Assembly: GCF_000767615.3 (NCBI RefSeq)
Contig: NZ_CP009553.3
Location: 4,030,001 to 4,094,000, forward strand
DNA: 64,000 nucleotides
Direction: 5' to 3'
Source of the DNA: Pandoraea pnomenusa
GTDB taxonomy: Bacteria; Pseudomonadota; Gammaproteobacteria; Burkholderiales; Burkholderiaceae
Below are positions 40,157 through 49,896 of the stretch, one piece after another (the stretch's first letter is position 1; every line of letters starts with the position of its first letter). Both the position numbers and the translations under genes were made by a program. The notes beneath the pieces were generated by a model, which was given only the letters and a program-made list of their open reading frames with translations, searched no databases and was not told the origin of the DNA.

Positions 40157-40241
40157 GCCCAGGTGGTGAAATTGGTAGACGCAGGGGACTCAAAATCCCC
40201 CGCCGCAAGGCGTGCCGGTTCGATTCCGGCCCTGGGCACCA
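40157..40241 (+). tRNA. tRNA-Leu (anticodon CAA)
   Basis: 85-base cloverleaf including encoded CCA. The acceptor GCCCAGG pairs with CCTGGGC. The D-arm region GTGGTGAAATTGGTAGAC is typical of tRNA-Leu, the anticodon loop is CTCAAAA (anticodon CAA), and there is a long class II variable arm. The T-arm reads CCGGTTCGATTCCGG. Its 3' end is the attachment site of the island that follows, and the tRNA remains intact. Confidence 0.95.
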
Positions 40242-40244
40242 CAA
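40226..40244 (+). repeat. Left attachment site (attL) of the island
   Basis: CCGGCCCTGGGCACCACAA covers the 3' strand of the T-stem, the acceptor strand, CCA and three further bases of tRNA-Leu. Exact copy at 50922-50940. A second, shorter look-alike (CCAGGGGCACCAC) follows at 40251-40263. Confidence 0.92.
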
Positions 40245-40349
40245 TCCCGGCCAGGGGCACCACGAAATCCCAGTATCCATGCGGGTTTCCAGCAACTTAA
40301 CGCCAGCACCGATGAGGTTTGTGGGGTAATCCTATGGGATATACTCCTC

Positions 40350-41711
40350 ATGAAGTTGACTCTCGGTGTCCTACGCGTGTCTCTGAAAAATGCCTTCCTC
40401 CGTGGTGGTGTCATTTACTACCAGCGAGCAATCCCGAAAGACTTACAGGGCCGCTACTCCGCCAAGCTGGTGAAGACCAGCCTAGGGACTAGCGATGTCC
40501 TGATCGCCAAACGGAAGATCGAACAGATTAATCGCGAACTCGAAGCGGAATGGGCGCTCATGCGCGGCCACCCCGAAGCGACCCCGAAGAGTATCCAAGG
40601 GCAAGCGATAGAGTTGCTCCGTAAGTGGGGCCTGTCTCCCGATCCGACTCCAGACGATGCTGATGCCGTTGAACTGTTTCGCGACCATCTCGATGAGAAG
40701 CGGGAGCGCTACGCAGACGGGGACGAAACGACCTATCGGGATGCCGATGGCAGCGAGTACCTAAGCCCGGTCAAAATCAAAGCAGCGCAAATCATTGCCG
40801 GTACCGTGAAGCCTGTCCTCACGGATGCTCTTGAGTTGTATCTTCAGGTCCACCCGAAGCGCTCCGACGAGCGTTTTGAGGGACATACGCGGCTCGTGTT
40901 CAAGACACTGACGGATGTCGTCGGAGACAAGCCAATTGCAGACCTGTCACGAAGTGATGCGCATAAGTATGTCGCGGCTGAGATAGCCCGTGGGGTGAAG
41001 ACCGGCACCGTCAATCGCTACATGAATACGATCCGGGCAATCATCGGCACTTGGTTACGCGAGAAAGAATCGGACAAGCCTAACCCCTTCACCCGCATCC
41101 CGATCCCGGAGAATGGTGGCGATGCGAAGAAGCGGGAGCCGTTTACAGGGGCAGAACTGCGGACGCTCTTCGATGCGTGCAAGACCAAGGATGATGATGT
41201 CCGGTGGTTGACTGCCATTCTGGGTGACACCGGAGCACGTCTAGCGGAAATCACTGGGCTAGCTTTGGATGACCTCGTGTTGGACGCTGAGACCCCGCAC
41301 GTCGTTATTCAGCCTCACCCTTGGCGCTCCCTCAAGAACGCATCTAGTGCCCGTTCAGTGCCCCTAGCGGGCATGGCGCTATGGGCCGCCCAGAGGGTCA
41401 AGCAGGCCGCACGTAGGGGCCAGATATTCGCATTCCCCCGCTACACCTCGGCGGATGGGACCAAGGCCACGCATGCAAGCAACACCATTGCAAAGTGGAT
41501 TCGGAGTCTGGAGGTAGACGGTAAGGCCATGAATCACACAGCCCATGAGCTACGCCACACGATGGCGGATCGTCTCCGGGATGTGCAGTGTCCCGAGGAC
41601 ATACGGCAGGCCATCGGGGGATGGGCTACGAGAGACATCGCATCTAAGTACGGGAAGGGCTACAGCCTAAAAGTGATGGCTGAGTGGCTAGCCAAAGTGA
41701 GGGCAATATGA
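40350..41711 (+). CDS. int: Tyrosine-type integrase of the island
   Basis: 453-residue site-specific recombinase. The N-terminal SAM-like arm/core-binding part is followed by the catalytic domain. The first catalytic Arg is in DTGARLAEITGLALDDL; HELRHTMADRLRD supplies the HxxR pair, and GGWATRDIASKYGKGY supplies the Trp/His position and tyrosine nucleophile. It lies 109 bases inside the tRNA end, as expected for an integrase using that tRNA as attB. The ATG at 40350 is chosen; an upstream frame reading through the tRNA would be artefactual. Together with the 19-bp repeat it defines the element. Confidence 0.93.
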   Translation: MKLTLGVLRVSLKNAFLRGGVIYYQRAIPKDLQGRYSAKLVKTSLGTSDVLIAKRKIEQINRELEAEWALMRGHPEATPKSIQGQAIELLRKWGLSPDPTPDDADAVELFRDHLDEKRERYADGDETTYRDADGSEYLSPVKIKAAQIIAGTVKPVLTDALELYLQVHPKRSDERFEGHTRLVFKTLTDVVGDKPIADLSRSDAHKYVAAEIARGVKTGTVNRYMNTIRAIIGTWLREKESDKPNPFTRIPIPENGGDAKKREPFTGAELRTLFDACKTKDDDVRWLTAILGDTGARLAEITGLALDDLVLDAETPHVVIQPHPWRSLKNASSARSVPLAGMALWAAQRVKQAARRGQIFAFPRYTSADGTKATHASNTIAKWIRSLEVDGKAMNHTAHELRHTMADRLRDVQCPEDIRQAIGGWATRDIASKYGKGYSLKVMAEWLAKVRAI

Positions 41712-41775
41712 CCATCCTAAGACAAAGGATTGGAGGGCAATGGGATTTGTGGTTTTCCATCCTAAGCACTTTTCG

Positions 41776-41955
41776 TCAGCGGGCAGGTGTTCTTACCGCC
41801 TCGATTAGCCAAGCTTCGTAACCATCCAATCCATCAGCACCACCGTAGCGAACAATACCTTTCGTGAGGGAATCAAGGACAAAGGCAATATGCTGTGTGA
41901 AGGCGACGAGCCAATGAATGTCGCTGAGTGGCTCTGGCCTTCCTGAGGCAAAATG
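41776..41955 (-). pseudogene. 3' fragment of the IS-split HEPN-type gene
   Basis: Reads ...SGRPEPLSDIHWLVAFTQHIAFVLDSLTKGIVRYGGADGLDGYEAWLIEAVRTPAR and stops at 41776. Joined across the IS256-family element to the fragment starting at 43729, with one copy of the 8-bp duplication removed, it restores a single uninterrupted frame of about 200 residues. Convergent with the integrase gene. Confidence 0.85.
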
Positions 41956-43298
41956 GAGGGTGTCAGAAATTCCGTGTTCAAGGCGGGTTGGGAATCACAC
42001 GGACGGTCGCACGAAACGATCGGCGTAGAGGATAGCGAATTGGTTCATGGCCGCTTTCCAGTCTTTGGCTGCACGCCCCCAATCAGCGGTGATATTGCGC
42101 AGTGCCAGCCAAATGAGTTTCGTCGCTGCATCATCCGTCGGGAAGTGACCTCGCGTCTTGATGATCTTGCGCAGTTGCGAGTTGATATTCTCGATGGCGT
42201 TCGTAGTGTATATAACCTTGCGGATGTCCGGTGGAAACGCAAAGAACGGAATCACGCGATCCCAGGCATTGCGCCACGACGTGCTCACAGTTGGGAATTT
42301 CTGGCCCCAAGGCCCGTGGGCAAACGCATCCAATTCGGCCTGGGCCGCCTCGGCGCTGGGCGCGGTGTAGATCGGTTTGAGCGCGGCAGCCAGACCCTTG
42401 CGATCCTTCCAGCTCGCGTAGTCGAGGCTGTTGCGGATCAGATGGACGATGCAGGTTTGCAGCGTCGTTGCCGGAAACACGGCGGCCAGGGCTTCAGGCA
42501 TGCCTTTGAGGCCGTCGGTCACGGCGATCAGGATGTCATTGATCCCACGCGTTTTCAGGTCGTTGAACACTTTCATCCAGAACTTGGCACCTTCGGTGTT
42601 CTCGATCCACAGGCCCAGGATGTCGCGTGAGCCGTCAGGCAACACGCCCAGTGCCAGATAGACAGCCTTGTTACGCACCACGGCGTCTTCGCGAATCTTG
42701 ACCCGCAGCGCGTCGAAGAACACGACCGGATACATCGGCTCCAGCGCCCGGGCCTGCCAGGCAGTGACCTCGGCCATCACCTCGTCGGTCACGGAACTGA
42801 TGAAGTCGGGTGAGACCTCGGTGCCGTACTGCTCCAGCAGGAAGCCCTGAATCTCGCGCACAGTCATGCCTCGGGCATACATGGCGACAATCTTGTCGTC
42901 GAAGCCCGTGAAGCGGCGTTCGTGCTTGGGAATCAGCAGCGGCTCGAAGCTGCCGTCACGGTCGCGGGGCACCTCGATGCGCATCGGGCCGTCCTCAGTC
43001 AGCACCGTCTTGGCACCTCGGCCGTTGCGCTGATTGGTGACGTTGGCCGGTTTGGCCCCGCCGGCCGGGTAGCCGAGATGGTGGTTCATCTCGCCGCCCA
43101 GCGCGCGTTCGATGAGCGCCTTCTTGAGCGCCATGGTCGCGGCATTGATGGCTTCGGCCGTCATCGCACCATTGCCGAACTGCTCAAGCAGCTCGGCGGG
43201 AATTGCCGGCAGCTCTGCCAGCGGGGCTTTCGGTTTGCGAGGCATACATTCTCCTTGGGAGCATCATATGCCTTGAACACGAAATTACTGACAGGCCC
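41956..43298 (-). mobile_element. IS256-family insertion sequence
   Basis: 1343 bp. The terminal inverted repeats of 29 bp (41956-41984 and 43270-43298) match at 24 positions, including the inner TTCAAGGC end and the TGTCAG core. It is flanked by an 8-bp target duplication GCAAAATG (41948-41955 and 43299-43306). It carries one transposase gene and splits an RNxxxH gene. Confidence 0.93.
41995..43245 (-). CDS. IS256-family (mutator) transposase
   Basis: 416-residue DDE transposase of the IS256/Mutator type. Recognisable segments are PMRIEVPRDRDGSFEPLLIPKHERR, VFFDALRVKIREDAVVRNKAVYLALGV (first catalytic Asp), ILIAVTDGLKGMPEALAAVFPATTLQTCIVHLIRNSLDY (second Asp and the C-x2-H signature) and YTTNAIENINSQLRKIIKTRGHFPTDDAATKLIWLAL (catalytic Glu). 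The frame is intact from ATG 43245, so the IS may still be active. Confidence 0.95.
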   Translation of the reverse strand: MPRKPKAPLAELPAIPAELLEQFGNGAMTAEAINAATMALKKALIERALGGEMNHHLGYPAGGAKPANVTNQRNGRGAKTVLTEDGPMRIEVPRDRDGSFEPLLIPKHERRFTGFDDKIVAMYARGMTVREIQGFLLEQYGTEVSPDFISSVTDEVMAEVTAWQARALEPMYPVVFFDALRVKIREDAVVRNKAVYLALGVLPDGSRDILGLWIENTEGAKFWMKVFNDLKTRGINDILIAVTDGLKGMPEALAAVFPATTLQTCIVHLIRNSLDYASWKDRKGLAAALKPIYTAPSAEAAQAELDAFAHGPWGQKFPTVSTSWRNAWDRVIPFFAFPPDIRKVIYTTNAIENINSQLRKIIKTRGHFPTDDAATKLIWLALRNITADWGRAAKDWKAAMNQFAILYADRFVRPSV

Positions 43299-43729
43299 GC
43301 AAAATGCCACGGGCCAAAGCACGATTTAATTGGTTCAACATCAGACGGCTCAACATGGGCGCTCAGATCGTGCGCAACCTTATTTCGGAGCGCGTTAAGG
43401 GCAACCACCCCAGCACCATGCAACTCAAGAAGGCTGCCAGGCGGCAACCGTTTTATCTCCCACTTCTTTGCGAACCCCATGCGCTCCCTTTGTTTTACGC
43501 TGAGATTAGGGTTTGCAATCTCCAAGTACCGATCTAAAAATCTCTCAATTATCAGATGCGATAGCAAAATCTGGCCGATCAACTCCCGGTCCTTTCCCAA
43601 ATAGGCAAGGTACTCGCCATTGAACGCAGCCACACATTGCTCATGATGGTCGGCGTCATTCAGCATGGTCCGAACAAATGCGGAGTTCATTAGTGACCTT
43701 GTAGACTCGTCCGATTCCATTTTTTGCAT
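43299..43729 (-). pseudogene. 5' fragment of HEPN-type (RNxxxH) gene, split by IS256
   Basis: Reads MQKMESDESTRSLMNSAFVRTMLND... A hydrophobic helix GQILLSHLIIERFLDRYLEIANPN is followed later by ALNALRNKVAHDLSAHVEP. RNKVAH is the RN-x3-H motif of HEPN RNases (about residues 115-120 from this ATG). The intact gene would be about 200 residues (43729 to 41776 minus the IS). The start could also be the ATG at 43720 or a TTG at 43735; no strong ribosome site is visible. It neighbours a second RNxxxH gene in the same direction, about 45 bases upstream. HEPN proteins are common in toxin-antitoxin and abortive-infection systems; the role here is inferred. Confidence 0.7.
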
Positions 43730-43774
43730 GTCCAAAATTTTGACAAAAAAAATGTGAGACCTTCCCCTTCGACC

Positions 43775-44308
43775 TTACCTAGGCGAACCTCCCCCCATAC
43801 CCCCAAATATCTGCCTCATTTCCTTAGGCATTGCCGCGCGTGCCGATGGCGTATTCACGATGATTCGATTCGCCACCGAACGAAGTCCGTCAATGACAAA
43901 CTTCAAGTCTTCGGTAGAGACCTGTTGCATCGTCGGTTGAGCGCCGGGACGCTGCTTCAGAAAATTGGTTACCGAAGGCCCTTGATTTGATATGCCCCAT
44001 TGCCAGTGGGCGAATTGATTGCGCTTTTCGGTTAAGAGCTTGTAATCACCTAGCGCAGCCTTTAGAGCCCGGTCCGCGTCTGGATCGTCGGATGGCCGAA
44101 GCTCTAGCAATGCCGATATGATTTCCTTCATCTGCGCAGGCTTTAGGTTGCCTTTGTCAATGAGTACCTTTGCAGAGTCCTCATCGAGACCGCAGCAATC
44201 CATAAAGAGTGTGTACACGAGCATCTCCACAAACGAATGAACGGAGATCATTTCACCCAAGCACTTTAAATAATCTTCAGGCAGTACCGACCACGTTGTA
44301 TTTGTCAC
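43775..44308 (-). CDS. HEPN-like protein (RNxxxH motif), intact
   Basis: 177-residue protein from the GTG at 44308, preceded by GGGGGAT at good spacing; a TTG at 44323 would add five residues. Helical segment [24 protein letters not shown] is followed by [27 protein letters not shown] is an RN-x3-H motif (about residues 96-101). A predicted hydrophobic first helix followed by the motif helix matches the HEPN layout. No paired nucleotidyltransferase (MntA/MNT) is adjacent. It is upstream of, and codirectional with, the IS-split RNxxxH gene, and divergent from the serine recombinase. I have no named family for it. Confidence 0.55.
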   Translation of the reverse strand: MTNTTWSVLPEDYLKCLGEMISVHSFVEMLVYTLFMDCCGLDEDSAKVLIDKGNLKPAQMKEIISALLELRPSDDPDADRALKAALGDYKLLTEKRNQFAHWQWGISNQGPSVTNFLKQRPGAQPTMQQVSTEDLKFVIDGLRSVANRIIVNTPSARAAMPKEMRQIFGGMGGGSPR

Positions 44309-44390
44309 GCCTATATCCCCCAAGTTTCGAGCATTCTACCCAAGCCGGGTCTGTCCGAAGAGGATCACTTACGTACTCCCCTTGCGGCAT

Positions 44391-44456
44391 ATGTACGAAA
44401 CTAAGGCTTGCATTTTTTCGTACATGGCCTATTATTCGTACGTCCATTTCGTACAT
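44391..44456. repeat. Cluster of TTCGTAC repeats before the serine recombinase
   Basis: TTCGTACAT (44417-44425), TTCGTACGT (44435-44443) and TTCGTACAT (44448-44456) lie in direct orientation. An inverted copy, ATGTACGAAA, is at 44391-44400. All lie within 80 bases upstream of the recombinase start, in the gap to the divergent HEPN-like gene. This could be a res/recombination site or an operator. Confidence 0.75.
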
Positions 44457-44466
44457 AGAGCCTATC

Positions 44467-45048
44467 ATGTCCCGTGTCTTCGCCTACTGCCGCGTGTCCA
44501 CTGCCGACCAAACCACAGACAACCAAGTCCGAGAGATTGAGGCCGCAGGCTTCGCGCTCACGCCTCGACGCACAGTCACCGAACACATCTCCGGGTCCGC
44601 CACAGCAATGGACCGCCCGAAGTTCAGGGCTCTAAGTGAGAAGCTTGAAGACGGCGATGTTCTGGTGGTGACGAAGTTAGACCGCCTTGGGCGCAATGCG
44701 ATGGATGTCCGTGCTACGGTGGAAGCCCTCGCCGCTGAAGGTGTCCGGGTTCACTGCCTCGCTCTCGGTGGTGTTGACCTGACTAGCGCAGCAGGACGGA
44801 TGACGATGCAGGTCCTTGCAGCAGTAGCAGAGTTCGAGCGGGACCTGTTGATTGAGCGGACCAATGCAGGTATCCGCAGAGCCAAGGCCGATGGCAAGGC
44901 ATTCGGCAGGCCTTCAGCGCTTTGCCCTGAGCAGCAGCAGGAGGTGCGCCGGAAGTTGGCCGAGGGTGTCCCAGTGGCGCAGCTAGCGCGGGACTTCGGG
45001 ACTACCCGACAGACCATCATGAGGGTCCGTGGCCGCGAAGCGGCATAG
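44467..45048 (+). CDS. Serine recombinase (resolvase/invertase family)
   Basis: 193-residue small serine recombinase. The catalytic serine is in [27 protein letters not shown] is the conserved LxRLxR block, [42 protein letters not shown] is the E-helix, and the C-terminus [23 protein letters not shown] is the HTH. It resembles Tn3-type resolvases and Hin-like invertases, but no Tn3 transposase is present. It is preceded by the TTCGTAC repeat cluster. On an element that already has a tyrosine integrase it may resolve dimers, invert a segment or control expression. Confidence 0.92.
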   Translation: MSRVFAYCRVSTADQTTDNQVREIEAAGFALTPRRTVTEHISGSATAMDRPKFRALSEKLEDGDVLVVTKLDRLGRNAMDVRATVEALAAEGVRVHCLALGGVDLTSAAGRMTMQVLAAVAEFERDLLIERTNAGIRRAKADGKAFGRPSALCPEQQQEVRRKLAEGVPVAQLARDFGTTRQTIMRVRGREAA

Positions 45049-45468
45049 GGCAGACCGAATTATGGCCCACAATAGGAGACCCCTCGATAGGTAGCATACT
45101 AGGAGAATCCTGCCGTCCGACCGAATTATGTCCGATAGTAGGAAGAAGCCACGCCTCGGAATTGCGTGGCCGTCTTCATCTGCCTTGCTGCTGTGTCGCG
45201 CTCTCTGTAGAGGGAGGCGGGCGACACCCTAGGCAACAAGGCAAGGCATTGCTCATGGCCTTGCGTGTGCATGGGCCGGTCTGTGACTACGGCGCACCGG
45301 TCCCATTGCCCTCGATAGAGCCCATCCGTCACACGTCACCATAGCCATTCTTGTTTCTGGCTATCGGTTCGCGTCACCAGCAGTGCCCCCTCAGTTCCCT
45401 TGGCAGTTCACCCCGAGAGTCACCCGTGAGGGTCGGCTCTGTTTCTGCGCAATTCCTCTTCCTTCGAA
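45049..45468. other. 420-base non-coding stretch with repeated GACCGAATTATG
   Basis: No convincing gene is visible. GACCGAATTATG occurs twice (45053-45064 and 45119-45130), each followed by a TAGG about ten bases later, giving a 66-base-spaced direct repeat. The rest (45180-45460) has short T- and C-rich runs but no terminator recognised. It lies between the serine recombinase and the first small gene of the plus-strand run, so it may hold the promoter of that run. Confidence 0.55.
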
Positions 45469-45729
45469 ATGAAAAAAGAACAACGCATCCAGTATCAACG
45501 GCGGCTTGATCCCGAGACTAGTGATGTCCTACGGGTTCGCCTTGAGCGACCGCTAGCGGACACCATTCAGGCTCTTCAAGAGCATCCTACGTGTGTCATC
45601 AAGGGCAACCTCATCCCGTCTCGCAGTTTGATTATGCGGCGTGCCATTCAGGTCTACGACAAGTATGTCCGTGGCCTGAGTGGCGATGCTGCTGATCGTG
45701 AGAACGCCGAACTCCATCGCCTTACCTAA
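45469..45729 (+). CDS. Small basic protein of the island, unknown
   Basis: 86-residue protein MKKEQRIQYQRRLDPETSDVLRVRLERPLADTIQALQEHPTCVIKGNLIPSRSLIMRRAIQVYDKYV. It is rich in Arg/Glu. The SRSLIMRRAIQVYDKYV segment looks like the second helix region of a ribbon-helix-helix protein, but the fit is weak. It starts the run of codirectional small genes. Function unknown. Confidence 0.55.
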   Translation: MKKEQRIQYQRRLDPETSDVLRVRLERPLADTIQALQEHPTCVIKGNLIPSRSLIMRRAIQVYDKYVRGLSGDAADRENAELHRLT

Positions 45730-45748
45730 GCCAACGTTTCCACTGACC

Positions 45749-45934
45749 ATGACAACCATTACTGACAAGGCCTTCTCAGGCCAGCAATTCTTCGGACTCC
45801 CTGAGTTCGTAGGTACTCCGACCGCCACCGTGAATGGTGATGACGCTCCTCTGACTTCATTGGCTAGCGGGGTCTTTCTCACCAGTCCCTGCGCACAAGA
45901 CGATGAGGTAATCGTCGCCTTCGAGCGAGCATAA
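45749..45934 (+). CDS. Small unknown protein of the island
   Basis: 61 residues: MTTITDKAFSGQQFFGLPEFVGTPTATVNGDDAPLTSLASGVFLTSPCAQDDEVIVAFERA. It starts 19 bases after the previous stop and ends nine bases before the ParB-like gene, so it looks like part of the same transcript. No known motif. Confidence 0.45.
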   Translation: MTTITDKAFSGQQFFGLPEFVGTPTATVNGDDAPLTSLASGVFLTSPCAQDDEVIVAFERA

Positions 45935-45943
45935 GGAAAGGGG

Positions 45944-46795
45944 ATGGACCTGAATAGACCAATTGGACTTGCCCATCCCTCTCTCAGTAAGCCCCTAAGG
46001 ATGCCATTCGGGGATATTTACGTTGCCCCTGAGCGCTTCCAAGTCCGCGATGCCGATGCGGCCACCCTAGTGGATGGCACGTTGCTTAAGGCTGGGTCTC
46101 GCAGACTCACGAAAGAACTTAAAGCCATCATGGAGGCAGGCTCCACACTGGACCCCATGATCGTCTGGAGTGATCCACAGGATGGCCTTACGTACCTCAT
46201 CGACGGCCACCACAGGCACGACGCAATGGTTGCCGCTGGCGTTTCGCCGGGGCGAATGGTTTGGGCTCAGACCCTGCGAGTGCCGACCGCAGCAGAGGCC
46301 CGTGAGGTGGCTCTGTGGATTAATCGCAGGGCGCATCTGAACATGGACCCGAAGGAAGTTCATGAGGCCTACTGGCGTCTATTGGTTGCTGGGGAAACTA
46401 CCGGCTCCGTCCGCGAGCAGGCGGCTCGATACCAAGTGAAGCAGACCACTGTTCACCGGATGATGAAAGCCGCGCCTGAGGTGAGGGCGCAACTTCAAAA
46501 CATGGCTAACTCCGAGGGCGTCAATTTCGATGTTGACTACGTTAGGGAACGCGCGCCGCGCTGGAAGGAACTGTCCACTTGGAGAGACCCCGAAGCGGGT
46601 GCCGAATCAATGGACGTGATCGAAGCGAAAGAGATTGAGCGCATTGTCAGGGACCTCACGTTGAGGCATGGCGAGACCGCGAAAGCAAATCCACAGATGC
46701 TTGTGCGGGCACTCCGAGAGTTTTTGGAGGGGGCCACTGGCGGCAACGCGAAGATCGAACTTATGGGGGACTCCAGTGGTGATGAAGACTTCTGA
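45944..46795 (+). CDS. ParB/Srx-like N-terminal domain protein
   Basis: 283-residue protein. MPFGDIYVAPERFQVRD is the start of a ParB-type fold. LDPMIVWSDPQDGLTYLIDGHHRHDAMVAAG carries the DGHHR motif, the counterpart of the ParB GERR/DGHHR nucleotide-binding box. A helix-turn-helix-like stretch, AARYQVKQTTVHRMMKAAPEVRAQL, follows near residue 170. It could be a nucleoid-partition-type or transcriptional regulator; free-standing ParB-like proteins are common on islands. ATG at 45944 follows AAGGAAAGGGG. Confidence 0.78.
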   Translation: MDLNRPIGLAHPSLSKPLRMPFGDIYVAPERFQVRDADAATLVDGTLLKAGSRRLTKELKAIMEAGSTLDPMIVWSDPQDGLTYLIDGHHRHDAMVAAGVSPGRMVWAQTLRVPTAAEAREVALWINRRAHLNMDPKEVHEAYWRLLVAGETTGSVREQAARYQVKQTTVHRMMKAAPEVRAQLQNMANSEGVNFDVDYVRERAPRWKELSTWRDPEAGAESMDVIEAKEIERIVRDLTLRHGETAKANPQMLVRALREFLEGATGGNAKIELMGDSSGDEDF

Positions 46796-46892
46796 AGATG
46801 CCCGCACAGCGGACATTCGGTGTTCCCTTAGGTATGTCACTTTGGAACGCCGATAAGTGTTCCAAAAGAACACCCTCCGCTAACGCAACCCA

Positions 46893-46919
46893 CGCCCGCC
46901 ATTGAGCGGGCTTCTTTTT
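46893..46919 (+). terminator. Rho-independent terminator after the ParB-like gene
   Basis: GCCCGC / GCGGGC stem with a short ATTGA-type loop, followed by TTCTTTTTG, about 100 bases after the ParB-like stop. Confidence 0.8.
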
Positions 46920-46935
46920 GTCTGCAAACAACATC

Positions 46936-47163
46936 ATGAGCAAACGACTAACCGGAGACCGCAACCAATGCCCCGGATGTCACCAGCATTTCAATTCCTC
47001 TCACGCTTTCGACAAGCACCGAATAGGCGTATTCGGGAAAGACCGTCGATGTATGACTGTCCCCGAGATGAAAGCGAAGGGCATGGCAATTAATAAGGAT
47101 GGATTCTGGGTCAGCAGTCTACGCCCTCAAGAATCGATTCTGAGGGCACCGGTAGGCACCTAA
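46936..47163 (+). CDS. Small zinc-finger-like protein
   Basis: 75 residues from the ATG at 46936 (MSKRLTGDRNQCPGCHQHFNSSHAFDKHRIGVFGKDRRCMTVPEMKAKGM). CPGCHQHFNSSHAFDKHRIG followed by RC looks like a single C2H2/C2HC-type finger with FDKHRxG, a pattern familiar from small phage proteins. It may bind nucleic acid; function unknown. A leaderless-looking TTG further upstream at 46918 is possible. Confidence 0.6.
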   Translation: MSKRLTGDRNQCPGCHQHFNSSHAFDKHRIGVFGKDRRCMTVPEMKAKGMAINKDGFWVSSLRPQESILRAPVGT

Positions 47164-47385
47164 CAGCCGCCGCCCGACACCGACCTATACCACTCATCCC
47201 ATATTCCCATGAGCCCCTCTGAATCCCCCACCGTTGCACTCGAACTGCTGACAACGATGCGAGACCGGTATGAGCGCTTTGTTCCTCGCGTCTACCGGCA
47301 TTACTTGTTAGCGCCGATGTAAAACTGACCCACCCGCCGAAGTGAATCTGACCCACCTGGGAGAGGATGGCGGCTTTTGCCGCCG

Positions 47386-49184
<1,799 letters not shown>

Positions 49185-49345
49185 CACGGAGCCTGGGTGG
49201 GTCAGATTTACTTCGGCGATACGCCGGAAGGTGGGTCAGATTTAAACCGGCGTTGACAATTACTTCCGAAAGGACCTTCTCAGGCGAATGAAGAAGGCCA
49301 AACACCTCGCACAAATCTACGCCTCCGGCACTTGAAACCATTCCC

Positions 49346-49570
49346 ATGACTATCGAACCAGAAGCCTCCGCATCAGCGTTGAAGAAGCGCAAACCGTCGA
49401 AGCGCGTGACCAACATTGCCGCTGAGAATGAGCGCCGCCAAGCGATCCATGCGCGATTGGACCTCCTCCTTGGTAACCCCACCCGTGATGAGCACATGGA
49501 AATTCTGATCTCGTTACTCATTGGATGGGAGCTAGAGGCGAGGCTACGGAGATTGGTCGATGCAAAGTGA
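49346..49570 (+). CDS. Small unknown protein of the island
   Basis: 74 residues: MTIEPEASASALKKRKPSKRVTNIAAENERRQAIHARLDLLLGNPTRDEHMEILISLLIGWELEARLRRLVDAK. A basic N-terminal part and a helical C-terminal part are visible. The start is 11 bases after the split 55-codon gene, and the end overlaps the next gene by 11 bases. No family recognised. Confidence 0.55.
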   Translation: MTIEPEASASALKKRKPSKRVTNIAAENERRQAIHARLDLLLGNPTRDEHMEILISLLIGWELEARLRRLVDAK

Positions 49571-49868
49571 CGACGAAGTATTCACCGTCTCCGGCATCAC
49601 AGCGTCAGCGTCCGCGTTGATCCGCCTTGGATTACTCCAGCGTGACCCTCAAGGTGCCTTTCTGACCACCGGCAAATTTCCCCATCGGCCCATCCCGGCT
49701 GCTCCCCCAGACTTCTCCTCAGCACCTGCCCCAGACCCATACAGCCCCGAGGGATTGACCAGGCGGGGCTATCACGTGTTGCGAGGGGAAACCTTCGACC
49801 AAGACCGCGTGATGATCGGCGGGGGCTATTACCGCATTACCGAGGCACGGAAGCACGGCCTCATCTAA
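49560..49868 (+). CDS. Small unknown protein sharing end motifs with the next gene
   Basis: 102 residues, MQSDDEVFTVSGITASASALIRLGLLQRDPQGAFLTT...VMIGGGYYRITEARKHGLI. The segment SGITASASALIRLGLLQRDPQGAFL resembles SGMNAKVGDFIKAGVLRETADGFAL of the following 299-residue protein. Both proteins end in V-x-I-x-G-x-(Y/W)-x4-A-x-K-x-G-(L/F)-I. The middle is proline-rich. Function unknown. Confidence 0.55.
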   Translation: MQSDDEVFTVSGITASASALIRLGLLQRDPQGAFLTTGKFPHRPIPAAPPDFSSAPAPDPYSPEGLTRRGYHVLRGETFDQDRVMIGGGYYRITEARKHGLI

Positions 49869-49896
49869 CTCACCACTTCAAACCAAGACTACGACC

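Noticed and set aside
43299..44308. HepT/MntA toxin-antitoxin pair
   Set aside because: HepT carries RX4HXY and is paired with a nucleotidyltransferase; neither protein here has the downstream Tyr at that position and no MNT gene is adjacent.
44467..45048. Remnant of a Tn3-family transposon
   Set aside because: No Tn3 transposase, no 38-bp Tn3 ends and no duplication were seen around the resolvase-like gene.
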